From: Lacunisphaera limnophila
GTDB taxonomy: Bacteria > Verrucomicrobiota > Verrucomicrobiia > Opitutales > Opitutaceae
Length of the DNA stretch: 64,000 bases
Direction: 5' to 3'
NCBI RefSeq assembly: GCF_001746835.1
Contig: NZ_CP016094.1
Location: forward strand, 4,135,285-4,199,284
Shown piece after piece: positions 42,821 to 52,879 of this stretch. The notes beneath the pieces were generated by a model that searched no databases, had not been told where the DNA came from, and worked only from the letters and a program-made list of their open reading frames with translations. Both the position numbers and the translations under genes were made by a program. Position 1 is the first letter of the stretch. Every line of letters starts with the position of its first letter.

Positions 42821-43603
42821 ATGCAGGCTTCCGCCCCGACGGTCCTCAGCTTGGCGAAGATGATCGATCATTCGCTGCTCCACCCCACTATGACCGACGC
42901 CCAGCTGCGGGCCGGTCTGCAGGTGGCCCGCGACTGCGCGTGCGCCACCGCCTGCGTGAAACCCTACGCCGTCCCCCTGGCCACCGCTGTGCTCGCCGGC
43001 TCCGGCGTGGGCGTTTGCGCCGTCGCCGGCTTTCCCCACGGCAACAGCCACCCGGAGCTAATCGTTGCCGAGGCGGAGCGCGCGATCGCCGAGGGCGCCA
43101 CCGAGATCGACATCGTCGCCAACGCCGGCAAGGTCCTCGGCGGCGACTGGGCCTGGGTCACCGCGGAACTGAAGCTCGTGAACGACGCCGTCACCGCCCG
43201 CGGCGCCTTGCTCAAGGTGATCTTCGAAAACGACTACCTGCCCGAGGCGGCCATCATTCGCCTGTGCGAAATCTGCACGGCGCTCGGCATCGCCTTCGTG
43301 AAGACCTCCACCGGCTACGGCTTCGTGAAGCAGCCCAACGGCGACTACAACTACCTCGGCGCCACCGAGCCCCACCTCCGCCTCATGCGCCAGCACAGCG
43401 ACCCCGCCGTGCAGATCAAGGCCGCGGGCGGCGTGCGCACGCTCGACGACCTCCTGAAAGTCCGCGCCCTCGGCGTCACCCGCATCGGCGCCACCGCCAC
43501 CGAGACCATCCTCCGCGAAGCCGTCCGCCGCGGCATCCCCGGCCCGATCCCGCCGGGCCTTTCGCCGGGCCCTGCCGCCACCGCCGCTCCTTCCGGTTAT
43601 TAA
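42821..43603 (+). CDS. deoC: Deoxyribose-phosphate aldolase
   Basis: 260 residues. I-D-H-S-L-L-H-P-T-M near the start is the family signature. E-I-D-I-V-A-N-A-G-K carries the Asp, F-V-K-T-S-T-G-Y-G the Schiff-base Lys, and I-K-A-A-G-G-V-R-T the proton-shuttle Lys. It splits deoxyribose 5-phosphate to acetaldehyde and glyceraldehyde 3-phosphate. It is 10 bases after mrdA and 12 bases before a nucleoside hydrolase gene, forming a nucleoside-catabolic pair with the latter. Confidence 0.96.
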   Translation: MQASAPTVLSLAKMIDHSLLHPTMTDAQLRAGLQVARDCACATACVKPYAVPLATAVLAGSGVGVCAVAGFPHGNSHPELIVAEAERAIAEGATEIDIVANAGKVLGGDWAWVTAELKLVNDAVTARGALLKVIFENDYLPEAAIIRLCEICTALGIAFVKTSTGYGFVKQPNGDYNYLGATEPHLRLMRQHSDPAVQIKAAGGVRTLDDLLKVRALGVTRIGATATETILREAVRRGIPGPIPPGLSPGPAATAAPSGY

Positions 43604-43615
43604 CCACCCCATCCC

Positions 43616-44614
43616 ATGCCGCGTCGCCTGATCTTCCCCGCCCTCTTCCTGCTGGGATGTTGCCTCGCGGCCCGCGCCACCTCCGGCCCCGTCCCGGTGG
43701 TCCTCGCCACCGATATCGGCGGTGATGTCGATGACACCTGGGCGTTGGCGCAACTGCTCCGCACGCCCGGGCTCGACCTGAAAATGGTCCTGACTGAAAC
43801 CGGTGAGGCGCGCTACCGGGGCGCCGTCACCGCCAAGCTTCTCGAAGCCGCCGGGCGCACGGATGTCGCCGTGGCTCTCGGCACGGACTTCGGCGTCACG
43901 AGTGAGGAGTACCGCGTCCAAGGCCCGTGGGTCCGTGATTACGACCTCGACGCCTACCCCGGCCCGGTACACGCGGACGGCATTGGCGCGTTCATCGCTC
44001 TGGTGATGAATTCCCCGCAGCCCGTCACCGTCATCGCCATCGGCCCGGCCCCCAGCCTGGGGGCCGCCCTCCAGCGCGAACCCCGCCTCGCCGCCCGCTG
44101 CCGCTTCGTGGGCATGTTCGGGAGCTTCGACGTGGGCTACGACGGGAGCCCGGTCCCCGTCCCCGAGACCAACGTCCGCTTCCACACCGACCTGCTCCGC
44201 GTCGTGCTCGCCGCCCCGTGGCAGGACATCCTGCTGACGCCGCTCGATACCTGCGGACTCGTCACCCTCCGGGACAAAAACTACCATGCCGTCTGGAGCG
44301 CGACCAGCGATCCCCTCCTGCGCGCCGTGATCGAGAATTACTGCATCTGGGCGCCGCGCGTGCCTTGGATGAAATGTGATTTTTTCGCCGTCCGCTCCTC
44401 GGTGCTCTTCGACTGCGTAGCCGTGCACCTCGCGCAGTCAGAGAACTTCGTCGAGATCGAGCCGGTCCGCTACCAGATCACCTCGGACGGGATGACCGTC
44501 CGTGATCCCGCCGGCCCCTTGCAAGCCCGCGTCGCCCTCCGCTGGCGCGACCAAGCCGCCTTCGAACGTCACCTTACCCAAGTTCTGCTCACGCCGCCCC
44601 CCGGCCAGCCCTGA
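43616..44614 (+). CDS. Exported inosine/uridine-preferring nucleoside hydrolase family protein
   Basis: 332 residues. A signal peptide is seen at about 1-22 (L-L-G-C-C-L-A-A-R-A-T). L-A-T-D-I-G-G-D-V-D-D-T-W-A-L near 32 is the family's Ca2+-binding Asp cluster. V-T-V-I-A-I-G-P-A-P-S-L fits the conserved middle motif. It would hydrolyse ribonucleosides to ribose and base. Export suggests use of external nucleosides. It is paired with deoC. Confidence 0.88.
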   Translation: MPRRLIFPALFLLGCCLAARATSGPVPVVLATDIGGDVDDTWALAQLLRTPGLDLKMVLTETGEARYRGAVTAKLLEAAGRTDVAVALGTDFGVTSEEYRVQGPWVRDYDLDAYPGPVHADGIGAFIALVMNSPQPVTVIAIGPAPSLGAALQREPRLAARCRFVGMFGSFDVGYDGSPVPVPETNVRFHTDLLRVVLAAPWQDILLTPLDTCGLVTLRDKNYHAVWSATSDPLLRAVIENYCIWAPRVPWMKCDFFAVRSSVLFDCVAVHLAQSENFVEIEPVRYQITSDGMTVRDPAGPLQARVALRWRDQAAFERHLTQVLLTPPPGQP

Positions 44615-44629
44615 GCCGGCGCCCGGCCG

Positions 44630-46843
44630 TCACCGCCGCGCCGCCCGCCGTGCCGCTTTTGCCCGCTGGAACACCCCGCGCGGCTCCGGCCAGGTCTCGC
44701 GCCGTCCATAGCGCAGCCGCCGCAGTTCTTCGCGCACCGCCAGGCATTCCGCATTCCGTCCGCCAAGCGGCGCCATCCGCCCCAGCCAGCGTCCGGCCTT
44801 CTGCCGCACGGGGTCCATCGCCGCCGCCCGGTCGCGGCCGCGCCAGCGCCGCCAGCCCGCCCGGCCGACCCGACCCACCATCCATCCAGCGACCGCCAGC
44901 AGCGCGACCAGCGCCGCCATCCGACCGACGCGTTTCAGGTCCCACGGACGGGCGATCCACGCCTTCAACCGCTTCGCCTGCCCCTCCAGCCAGGCCCGCA
45001 TCGCCGCGCCCGAGCCGCTGGTCAGGTTCCGCACTTGTTCGATCATCTGCACCTGCTGCCGCGAGTCGAAGTTGACGATCCGGCGGTACCAGAGCACGCG
45101 CAGGCTGTCCATGCGCGCCGCCCAGCTGCTGTCCTGCGTCTGGTCCGCGCTGGCTTCGGCCGCCCGCTCCGCCGCGGCGTTGCCGGGCGTCGGATCCACC
45201 CGGTGCCAGGCGTTTTGCCCGTCGTGAATCTCCGCCCAGGCGTGGGCGTCGGAGTTTCGCACCATGAAGTAGTTTTCAAAGGCGTTGAGCGAACCCCCGT
45301 GAAAACCCGCGACCACCCGCGCGGGGTAGCCCGCCGCCCGCGCGAGCACCGTGAACCCCGCGGCAAAATATTCACAGAATCCCGGTTCGTTGGAATCGAG
45401 CCAGCGCACGATGTCATCCCGGCCGGCCCCCGGGGGGATCCGGACCGATAACGCGTACGCGTGGCGGGCCTGCAGCCAGGCGCTGGCCCGCTCGGCGAAC
45501 GCCTCCGCCCCCAGCGTCTCGCCGCCGGTGATTTCCTGCAGAATCCGGCGGAGCACGGCCTCGTTCGCCGGGCCGGCGGGGCCCTGCAGCATCAGGGTGG
45601 GATCATACCGCCGGCCCGCCTCGGCGGGAGCCGTCACTGCGCGCGCGTCGGCCAGCAGCTGCGGAAACCGGGCATCCACCAGCAACGGTCCGAGTTCCAC
45701 GCCCTCCAGCTGGAAGGCGGTCATCTTCATCGACTCCGTGCGCAGCGCCACCACCCGGCTGCCAAAGTGAATCTGCAGCGGGACGGGATCGCGGAGCCGC
45801 AGCAGGGAGAAACTCCCCGGCAGCGGCAGATAGCGGCTCACGCCGGGCTCGACATAAAAGGTCCAGTCCCCGCCCACTTCGTCCACCCGCCGGCCCAGCG
45901 AACGCCCGCGCACCTGCTGCAACACCCGCTGGCCCCGCAGCATCTCCGCTTTGTACCCGGCGGAGACCCGGAAGCCCTCCGGCGTGTACTCATCCAGCAC
46001 CACCAGCCGCCAATAGGGGTTGCCCCGGATGCCACTCGCATCGGTGAGGTCCACCCGCATCGCCACGCTCTCGTCCTGGATCAGCTCCGTGACGTCGCCA
46101 AACTTCACCGTGTCGGTGAACCCCGAGCGGCTCTGCCGCGTGATGTAGCGATCCAAAAAGAAACCGCTGGCCACCTCGAAGCGGGGAATGATCATGAACA
46201 ACAACCCCGACATGCCGACCACGGCGATGAACAGCACGCTGCCGAAGGTCAGCAGCCGCCAGTCGGCCGCCGCCCGCAGCCGGCCGAGGAACATCCGCCA
46301 GCCGATCCGCGCCCAAGCCGTCTCCGCTTCCGCCGTCCGCCCCGCCCCCGGGCCCGCCGCGTCGACCAGATTGACCACAAACAGAAATCCCAGCGCACAC
46401 GCCGTGAAGAGCAGCAGCATGAAGGCAAACTCGATCGTCACGGTCAGCACCCCGGCCACCACGATCAGGAAGAGACCGAGCACCAGCAGCTGCAGGTCCT
46501 CGCGCTTGCGCCGGACGGAGGTGGCCCGGAACAGCACGAGCATCATGGCCAGCCGGATCAGCACCGGCAGCGTATCCGGGCTGAAATAGAAGTCGGCGGC
46601 CGCCACCGCGATGATCACGGGCACGGCCAGCTTCCCCACCAGCGGCGGGACGCGGGTGACCAGTTGCGGGCGGATGACCGTGAGTCCGATCACCAGGCTT
46701 GCCACGGCCACCAAGCCCAGCGCCTCGATATCCAGGAAAAACACCGTCCACAACGACACCAGCGCGGTGATGCCGCCGAGCAGCCACTTCAGCCGCAGGA
46801 GCTCGTCGTGATTAAGCTGACGCGGTTTTGTGGCCATTGACAT
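44630..46843 (-). CDS. Transglutaminase-like membrane protein (TgpA family, DUF3488)
   Basis: 737 residues; ATG at 46837 is an alternative start two codons in. The first 220 residues are hydrophobic with several membrane segments. The periplasmic transglutaminase-like domain has G-F-C-E-Y-F-A-A-G-F near 475 (catalytic Cys), D-A-H-A-W-A-E-I (His) and V-D-P-T-P (Asp). A final membrane segment lies near 650, then a basic tail. It is the last of the MoxR-DUF58-TgpA operon, whose genes overlap or abut; protein cross-linking or protease roles in the envelope are proposed for the family. Confidence 0.92.
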   Translation of the reverse strand: MSMATKPRQLNHDELLRLKWLLGGITALVSLWTVFFLDIEALGLVAVASLVIGLTVIRPQLVTRVPPLVGKLAVPVIIAVAAADFYFSPDTLPVLIRLAMMLVLFRATSVRRKREDLQLLVLGLFLIVVAGVLTVTIEFAFMLLLFTACALGFLFVVNLVDAAGPGAGRTAEAETAWARIGWRMFLGRLRAAADWRLLTFGSVLFIAVVGMSGLLFMIIPRFEVASGFFLDRYITRQSRSGFTDTVKFGDVTELIQDESVAMRVDLTDASGIRGNPYWRLVVLDEYTPEGFRVSAGYKAEMLRGQRVLQQVRGRSLGRRVDEVGGDWTFYVEPGVSRYLPLPGSFSLLRLRDPVPLQIHFGSRVVALRTESMKMTAFQLEGVELGPLLVDARFPQLLADARAVTAPAEAGRRYDPTLMLQGPAGPANEAVLRRILQEITGGETLGAEAFAERASAWLQARHAYALSVRIPPGAGRDDIVRWLDSNEPGFCEYFAAGFTVLARAAGYPARVVAGFHGGSLNAFENYFMVRNSDAHAWAEIHDGQNAWHRVDPTPGNAAAERAAEASADQTQDSSWAARMDSLRVLWYRRIVNFDSRQQVQMIEQVRNLTSGSGAAMRAWLEGQAKRLKAWIARPWDLKRVGRMAALVALLAVAGWMVGRVGRAGWRRWRGRDRAAAMDPVRQKAGRWLGRMAPLGGRNAECLAVREELRRLRYGRRETWPEPRGVFQRAKAARRAARR

Positions 46844-48065
46844 GGGCCGCCACCCCTCGCGCCCCCTCCGGCGCGAAGGTGATGACGTTTTGGTTGGTCT
46901 TCAGTGGAGCCGCGCCGACCTCGGTGCGGGCGGCGGTCGAGGTTGCCCGCGCGCCCACGGCCACCGGCTCCAGTCGCGCCAGCTCATCCAGCCAGGCCTC
47001 GACATCGCGCAGCCGGCGGATCTCGCGCCAGGCCCCGCCCTGGAGGCTGACGGCGCGCAGCCGCCCGGTGGCAAAGAGATCCTCGGCGAGCGTGCCGGCC
47101 AGGCTGCACAGCAGCTCGAATTGCTCGGGCCGCGGCCAGAGGTCGGCGGCGGGATCCACGCACAGCACGTAGCCATCATGGCTTTCGGCGGCGAACTGAC
47201 GGATCATCAGCCGGCCGAGGCGGGCGCTGGCCTTCCAGTGGATGAGCCGGTGGGAGTCACCCTGCTGGTAGCGCCGGAGCGCGAGCAGGTCGTCCCCCGC
47301 GCCGGCCCGGCTGGTGCGCTGGCCCGCGGCCCCCGAATGTGCGGCCTTCCCGCCGTTCCACGTATATTCGATCTGCGCCGGCCACACCAGCACCGGCTGG
47401 AGCGCCTCCGTGCCGAGGTTCTTGCGCAGGAAACCGAAGGGGAACAGCGAACCGACGGACGTCAGCTCGACGCGCGCCTCGCCGCGGCGCAGCGGCTTCA
47501 CGCCCCACTCCAGGGTCACGGTGCCACCCGGCTCGATCCGCTCGCGCAGGTCGAGGCGGCCCCGGGTGATGTGTTTCTCCGCCGCCGCCAGAATCTCGCG
47601 CATCTTCAGTTCCCGGCCGGCGGGGACCTCGGGCTCGGGAATCCGGCGGGGCTGGGTCGCCAGCTCAAACCACAGGCTGTAGGTCGGCAACCAGCGCTTG
47701 CCGTTGCGCACCTCGACCGTCACCAGCGTCTCATGGCCGGCGCGCCAGGCGCCCTGCGGCCGCAGGCGCCAGCTCAGGTCCATGAAATTGAACCACGAGA
47801 GCAGGCCGCTCAACAGCAGGCAGGCGAGCAGCAGCGAGAGCGTGATGAAGAGGATGTTGCTCGCCGTGTTGTAGGCCGCGCTGCCGATGCCCATCGCCAG
47901 CGCCATCAGAAACAGCCCGGGCACGGTCAGCGCGATGCGATGCCGCTTCTTGGGAAAGACCAGCGTCCAGAGCAGCGAGTGCCAGGTCAGCGAACGCCGC
48001 TCGGAGGCCCGCGCGCCGGGACCATGCCAGTCGAGGCTCGGGGTGGTCGTGGAGACAGTGTTCAT
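46812..48065 (-). CDS. DUF58 domain membrane protein
   Basis: 417 residues. Two membrane segments at about 45-90 precede a long soluble part. The DUF58 core motif R-R-Y-Q-Q-G-D-S-H-R-L-I-H-W-K-A-S-A-R near 270 is clear. The following part resembles a VWA fold (D-G-Y-V-L-C-V-D-P). DUF58 proteins act with MoxR AAA ATPases. Its stop region overlaps the next gene's start by about 30 bases. Confidence 0.93.
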   Translation of the reverse strand: MNTVSTTTPSLDWHGPGARASERRSLTWHSLLWTLVFPKKRHRIALTVPGLFLMALAMGIGSAAYNTASNILFITLSLLLACLLLSGLLSWFNFMDLSWRLRPQGAWRAGHETLVTVEVRNGKRWLPTYSLWFELATQPRRIPEPEVPAGRELKMREILAAAEKHITRGRLDLRERIEPGGTVTLEWGVKPLRRGEARVELTSVGSLFPFGFLRKNLGTEALQPVLVWPAQIEYTWNGGKAAHSGAAGQRTSRAGAGDDLLALRRYQQGDSHRLIHWKASARLGRLMIRQFAAESHDGYVLCVDPAADLWPRPEQFELLCSLAGTLAEDLFATGRLRAVSLQGGAWREIRRLRDVEAWLDELARLEPVAVGARATSTAARTEVGAAPLKTNQNVITFAPEGARGVAAHVNGHKTASA

Positions 48066-48083
48066 GCCGCTGGAATGCGTTTC

Positions 48084-48175
48084 ACCTCGTTCTCGTTCTC
48101 GTAATCACTCTCGATCTCGGGCTTCCTGCTGCCGTCGAAGGGTTGAGATTACGTCTTGGAGCACGAGAACGATTG
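48084..48175. repeat. Inverted repeat of TTCTCG-type units before DUF58 gene
   Basis: CTCGTT-type units repeat every 6-7 bases in the left arm, and ACGAGAACGA near 48,163 is the reverse complement of TCGTTCTCGT near 48,088. GTAATC in the left arm pairs with GATTAC in the right. It occupies most of the moxR-DUF58 gap. Confidence 0.5.
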
Positions 48176-49147
48176 TCACTCCGGCACCGGCACGGCCGCG
48201 ATGATCCGCCGCAGCGCCGCCAGCACGGTGCGCCGCTCCTCCATCGCATCCGAGGTCTGGCGCGCGAGCGAGAGGCGGTGCGCCAGCACCGGGCCGGCCG
48301 CCTCCTGGATATCCTCCGGGATCACAAAGTCCCGGCCCAGCAGCAGCGCGCGCGCCTGCGCCGCGATGCGCAGAGCGAGGCCACCACGCACGCTCACGCC
48401 GGCCTTGAACTCGACCTCCGTGCGCGTGGCGGTGATGATCTTGAGGATGTAGTCGAGCACGCTGTCCTCCACGAAGACCTTGCCGGCCAGCGCCTGCATC
48501 TTGAGGACATCGGACCGGGTCACGACGGGGTTGAGCGCGATGGCATCATAGCCGAGTTTGGGCGTGCGCAGGATCTCCAGCTCGTCGCCCGGCCGGGGGT
48601 AACCCATCTGCAGCCGCATGAGGAAGCGGTCCATCTGGCTCTCCGGCAGCGGGAAGGTGCCTTCGTAATCGACCGGATTCTGCGTCGCCACGACCATGAA
48701 GGGCGTGCCCACCGCATGGGCCTCGCCATCCACCGTCACCTTGCTGCGGTCCATGACCTCCAGCAGCGCCGATTGCGTCTTGGGCGTGGCCCGGTTGATC
48801 TCGTCGGCCAGCACCACGTTGGCGAAGACCGGCCCCGACTTGAACACGAACTCCTTGAGGTTCTCGTCGTAGATGGATACGCCCGTGACGTCGGTCGGCA
48901 GCAGGTCGCTGGTGAACTGGATGCGCGAGAACGCGCAGTCCATCGACCGCGCCAACGAGTACGCCAGCGTGGTCTTGCCGACTCCCGGCAGATCCTCGAT
49001 CAGCAGGTGCCCGCCGGCCAGCAGGCAGACCAGGGCCTGGTCGATCACGTCGTCCTTGCCCTTGATGGTGACGCGCATGTTGGCCTTAAGCCGGGCCAGG
49101 GCATCGCGGACGGAAGCTACTTCGGCGGCGGGGGCAAAATCACTCAT
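48176..49147 (-). CDS. MoxR family AAA+ ATPase
   Basis: 323 residues from ATG 49147. Walker A is D-L-P-G-V-G-K-T-T at about 50-58; the MoxR signature [12 protein letters not shown] follows, then Walker [12 protein letters not shown], sensor 1 V-V-A-T-Q-N-P, and R-F-L-M-R. MoxR ATPases chaperone or activate partner proteins, here the DUF58 and TgpA proteins encoded downstream. Length and motifs are normal. Confidence 0.95.
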   Translation of the reverse strand: MSDFAPAAEVASVRDALARLKANMRVTIKGKDDVIDQALVCLLAGGHLLIEDLPGVGKTTLAYSLARSMDCAFSRIQFTSDLLPTDVTGVSIYDENLKEFVFKSGPVFANVVLADEINRATPKTQSALLEVMDRSKVTVDGEAHAVGTPFMVVATQNPVDYEGTFPLPESQMDRFLMRLQMGYPRPGDELEILRTPKLGYDAIALNPVVTRSDVLKMQALAGKVFVEDSVLDYILKIITATRTEVEFKAGVSVRGGLALRIAAQARALLLGRDFVIPEDIQEAAGPVLAHRLSLARQTSDAMEERRTVLAALRRIIAAVPVPE

Positions 49148-49379
49148 GGCCGCACCGTAGGAATACACCCCGGAACCGCAAACGGATTCCCCGCGTGGCG
49201 GTATCCGTGTAAGGCCGGGAGGTCGCTGCGGCAATCCACCCGACCGTTCCAAGTGCTGCGCCGGGGCTATGCCGCCTGGACGGGCCTAGCCGTAGCCTTG
49301 GCGAAGGCTGGCAGAGAGAGTGCCACCCGCCCCCCACTCCGCGCTTTCCCTCGGCCGGAAACCCCGCCAGCTTCCCGCC

Positions 49380-51002
49380 GTGACCGGTTTCGAACACGCG
49401 CTGATCCTGCTGCTCCTGCTGGCTCTGCTCAGCGTGCTGGGCCGCCGCCTCCCCTGGCCGCTGCCCATCACCTATGTCGCCGGCGCCAGCCTCGCGGCCC
49501 TCTGGCCGGCCTTCCCGCGGATCGACCTGGATCCGGGCTTCTTCTTCCTCTGCTTCGTGCCGCCCCTGCTCTTCTCCGACGGCTGGCTCATGTCGCTGCG
49601 GGACTTCTGGTCCGCGAAGCGCCCCATCTTCACCCTGGCCACCGGCCTGGTCGTGCTCACCACCCTGAGCGTTGGGCTCGTGGCCCACTGGCTGGTGCCG
49701 GGCCTGCCGCTCGCCATGGCCTTCGCCCTCGGCGCGGTGGTTTCGCCCACCGATGCCGTCGCCGTCGCCGCCATCACGCACCGCCTCAAGGTCCCGCCCC
49801 GCCTCACCGCCGTGCTCAACGGCGAGAGCCTGATGAACGACGCCACCGGCCTCGTCGCCTTCAAGTTCGCCCTCGGGGCCGTCGCGCTGGGTTCGTTCTC
49901 CCTCCAGGCAGCGGCGCTGGACTTCGTGCTGCTCGCCGCCGGTGGCCTCGCTGTCGGCTTCGCCATCAGCTGGACCGTGGGCCGGCTCCGGGACCTGCTC
50001 CAGCGGGTGCACGGAGCCGATGCCATGCTCGAGACCACCATCTCGCTGCTGACGCCCTACGCCGCCTACCTCGCCGCGGAGGCCCTCGGCCTGTCCAGCA
50101 TCCTGGCCGTCGTGGCCGCCGGCCTCTACGCCGGCTGGCGCGATCCGCTGCGGATGGATGCCCAGACGCGGCAGACCACGTGGAATGTGTGGAGCGTGGT
50201 GCTGTTCTGGCTCAACGGCCTCGCATTCGTCCTGCTCGGGCTGCAACTGCCCTCCGTGTTGGCCGCCATCAGCGCCTCCCACACCCCCGGCCAGCTGGCC
50301 CTGTTCACCGCCGCCGTGTCCGGCACCGCGATGCTCACGCGCCTGCTGTGGATCTGCCCCGGCGGCTACGTGCCTTTCCTGCTCTTCCGGCACACTCTGC
50401 GCAACGAATCCCGGCCGCCGTGGACCTGGTTCGCCGTGGCCGGCTGGGCCGGGATGCGCGGCACCATCACCCTCGCCGCCGCCCTCTCCATCCCCGCGGT
50501 CATGGCTGATGGTTCGCCGTTTCCCGGACGCGACCTCGTCATCTTCCTCGCCGCCGGCGTGATCGTCGTCACGTTGCTCCTCCAAGGCACCACCCTCGAG
50601 GCGTTGATCTGCCGCCTGGGCGTGCGGCCTGACGACACCCAGATGAAGGAGGAGCGCCGGGCCCGCATCGCGGCGGTTGACGCCGGACTCAAGGCCCTGC
50701 GCGCGGTGCCCCTGGTGACAACCGCCCCGGAGGAAGCAGCCGCCCTGGGCGAGATCATCAGCGAGTACGAGCACCGCCTCGCCGAGCTCACGGCCTACGG
50801 CGAAACCCGCGACAGCGCCCGCATCCGCCGCGCCTCGACGCGCCACCACCGTCTCGGCGCCCTGGCCGCGGAGCGCGCCGCGTTGGACGACCTGTGGCGC
50901 CGCAACCTGATCACCGACGAAACCCACCGCCCCCTCCAGCACCTGCTCGACCACGAGGAAGCCATGCTCCGCGGCCAGTCGGAGTCGGTGGAGACCGCGT
51001 GA
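49380..51002 (+). CDS. CPA1-family Na+/H+ antiporter
   Basis: 540 residues from GTG 49380; a GTG at 49320 would add 20 residues before the first membrane segment. Twelve or so membrane segments fill residues 1-400. A-V-V-S-P-T-D-A-V-A is the conserved Asp motif, and G-E-S-L-M-N-D-A-T-G the second ion-binding Asp. R-G-T-I-T-L-A-A-A-L-S near 365 is the C-terminal Arg motif. The hydrophilic tail of about 130 residues is helical. Sodium or potassium efflux in exchange for protons is expected. Transcribed alone. Confidence 0.93.
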   Translation: MTGFEHALILLLLLALLSVLGRRLPWPLPITYVAGASLAALWPAFPRIDLDPGFFFLCFVPPLLFSDGWLMSLRDFWSAKRPIFTLATGLVVLTTLSVGLVAHWLVPGLPLAMAFALGAVVSPTDAVAVAAITHRLKVPPRLTAVLNGESLMNDATGLVAFKFALGAVALGSFSLQAAALDFVLLAAGGLAVGFAISWTVGRLRDLLQRVHGADAMLETTISLLTPYAAYLAAEALGLSSILAVVAAGLYAGWRDPLRMDAQTRQTTWNVWSVVLFWLNGLAFVLLGLQLPSVLAAISASHTPGQLALFTAAVSGTAMLTRLLWICPGGYVPFLLFRHTLRNESRPPWTWFAVAGWAGMRGTITLAAALSIPAVMADGSPFPGRDLVIFLAAGVIVVTLLLQGTTLEALICRLGVRPDDTQMKEERRARIAAVDAGLKALRAVPLVTTAPEEAAALGEIISEYEHRLAELTAYGETRDSARIRRASTRHHRLGALAAERAALDDLWRRNLITDETHRPLQHLLDHEEAMLRGQSESVETA

Positions 51003-51253
51003 GCGGGATAGTTGGCCCGAGGTAAGTCCGGACCCATTCGTCTTCCCGGGCCGCGCGCAGACCGATGCCCTGAGGGCGGCCAGCTCGCTGGCGCCACGAT
51101 TCCCCAAAGGCATTCGTGGCCTGAGCAAGCTCAACGCCCACCAAGCGGCCGGCCAAGACCGCGGTCCAACGTGAGCGCAAACCCGACGTCCCGGCCCTCA
51201 ACCGCAGTTTGCCTTCCCGCTTTTGGGCCGATAACCCTGCCAGCCTACCCCGC

Positions 51254-52777
51254 ATGAAAACCCCCTCCCTCCCCCGCGCGGGCTGGCTTGCCGCCGCCTT
51301 GCTGTTGTCTGCCCCGCTGTCCGCCGCCGACACCCCCGCGCCCTCCACCGCCCTGCCCCGGGCCACTCCCGAATCCCAAGGCATCTCCTCCACCGGTATT
51401 CAGGCCCTGGTCGACGAGGCCGAGGCCCGCGCCTACGGCCTGCACGGCCTCATGATCCTGCGCGGCGGCCACGTCGTCGCCGAGGGCTGGTGGGCCCCCT
51501 ATGCCGCCGACGAACCCCACATGCTCTTCTCCCTGAGCAAGAGCTTCACCTCGACCGCCATCGGGTTGCTCCAGGCCGAGGGCCGGATCAACATCCACGA
51601 CAAGCTGGCGACCTTCTTCCCCGACGAGATGCCGGCCGCCGCGTCCGAGAACCAGAAAAACCTGCGTCTGCGCGACCTCCTCATGATGTCCACCGGCCAG
51701 CACAAGGAGGACGTCGACGCAATCAACGTCATGGCCCCCGACGGCTCCGGCACCCGCCAGTTCCTCGCCGCGCCCGTGAAGCAGAAACCCGGCACGCTTT
51801 TCTATTACAACACGCCGGCCACCTTCATGCTCTCCGCCACCCTGCAAAAGGTCACCGGCGAGACGCTCCGCGACTACCTCATCCCCCGCCTCTTCGCCCC
51901 GCTCGGCATCGCCACCCCGGAATGGGATCTGACCCCGCAGGGCTACAACTTCGGCGGCTCCGGCCTGCACCTCCGCACCGAGGACATCGCCAAGTTCGGC
52001 CAACTCCTCCTCCAGCGCGGCGAATGGAACGGCCGCCGCCTCGTGCCCGCCGCGTGGGTTGATCAGGCCACCGCGCGCCAGGTCTCCAACGGCAGCAACC
52101 CCGAGAGCGACTGGGACCAAGGCTACGGCTTCCAGTTCTGGCGCTGCATCCCCGGCTTCTACCGCGCCGACGGCGCGTTCGGCCAGTACGTCATCGTCAT
52201 CCCCGAGCACGACACCGTCATCGCGATCAACAGCGGCACGCGCGACATGGGCGGCATCATGAAGATGCTCTGGGCGAAGCTGCTCCCCGAACTCCGCGCC
52301 GGCCCGCTGCCGGAAAACCCCGCGGCCCTCGCCGCCCTGCGCACCCGACTCGCCAGCCTGGTGCTGCCCGTGACCGCCGGCGCGGCCACCAGCCCGATGG
52401 CCGCCACGGTCTCCGGCCGGAAATATACTTTCGGCCAGGATAACAACGGCCTTGAGACGGCGAGCATGGAGGTCGGCGCCAACGGCGACGTCACCCTCCG
52501 GGCCCGGATCTTCGGTCAGGATGAGACCGTCGTGTCCGGTCACGGCCGCTGGGTGCGCGGCGCCTTCCCGCTCACGCCCGGCAGCACGCAGCCCGTCGCC
52601 GTCTCCGGCGCCTGGACCGCCGACGACACCTACACCGTCCAGATGGCGCAGTACCGTTCGCCCTTCATCGCCACCTTCCACCTGAAATTCACCGGCGACG
52701 AACTCACGGTCGAACGCGAGATGAACGTCGGCTTCGGCAACACGCAGCAGCCCCCGCTCACCGGCAAGGCGCGGTAG
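51254..52777 (+). CDS. Exported beta-lactamase-fold serine hydrolase (class C-like)
   Basis: 507 residues from ATG 51254. Signal peptide about 1-25 (A-P-L-S-A-A). The serine motif S-L-S-K near 96-99 is followed by Y-N-T near 195 for the second motif; the third motif, usually H-x-G or K-T-G, is not clear (G-A-F-G-Q-Y is in its place). A C-terminal domain of about 130 residues is beta-rich. The family includes esterases, peptidases and carboxypeptidases; true beta-lactamase activity is unlikely. A 250-base gene-free gap precedes it, and a REPIN follows. Confidence 0.9.
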   Translation: MKTPSLPRAGWLAAALLLSAPLSAADTPAPSTALPRATPESQGISSTGIQALVDEAEARAYGLHGLMILRGGHVVAEGWWAPYAADEPHMLFSLSKSFTSTAIGLLQAEGRINIHDKLATFFPDEMPAAASENQKNLRLRDLLMMSTGQHKEDVDAINVMAPDGSGTRQFLAAPVKQKPGTLFYYNTPATFMLSATLQKVTGETLRDYLIPRLFAPLGIATPEWDLTPQGYNFGGSGLHLRTEDIAKFGQLLLQRGEWNGRRLVPAAWVDQATARQVSNGSNPESDWDQGYGFQFWRCIPGFYRADGAFGQYVIVIPEHDTVIAINSGTRDMGGIMKMLWAKLLPELRAGPLPENPAALAALRTRLASLVLPVTAGAATSPMAATVSGRKYTFGQDNNGLETASMEVGANGDVTLRARIFGQDETVVSGHGRWVRGAFPLTPGSTQPVAVSGAWTADDTYTVQMAQYRSPFIATFHLKFTGDELTVEREMNVGFGNTQQPPLTGKAR

Positions 52778-52787
52778 GCGCGATTCT

Positions 52788-52866
52788 GTAGGGCGGGGTC
52801 GCCGAACCCCGCCTCGCCCGTGATATCAGCTGCGCGTGACGGCGGGGTTCGGCGACCCCGCCCTAC
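52788..52866. repeat. REPIN-like element, second copy of the 30,328 family
   Basis: Left half starts GTAGGGCGGGGTCGCCG, right half ends GGCGACCCCGCCCTAC. The halves are about 45 bases apart. It separates convergent genes and has the same head and core as 30,328-30,433. Confidence 0.75.
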
Positions 52867-52879
52867 ATCCGAATCCCCC

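Noticed and set aside
51254..52777. Calling the serine hydrolase an antibiotic beta-lactamase
   Set aside because: The third active-site motif is not typical and the extended C-terminal domain fits esterase or peptidase relatives.
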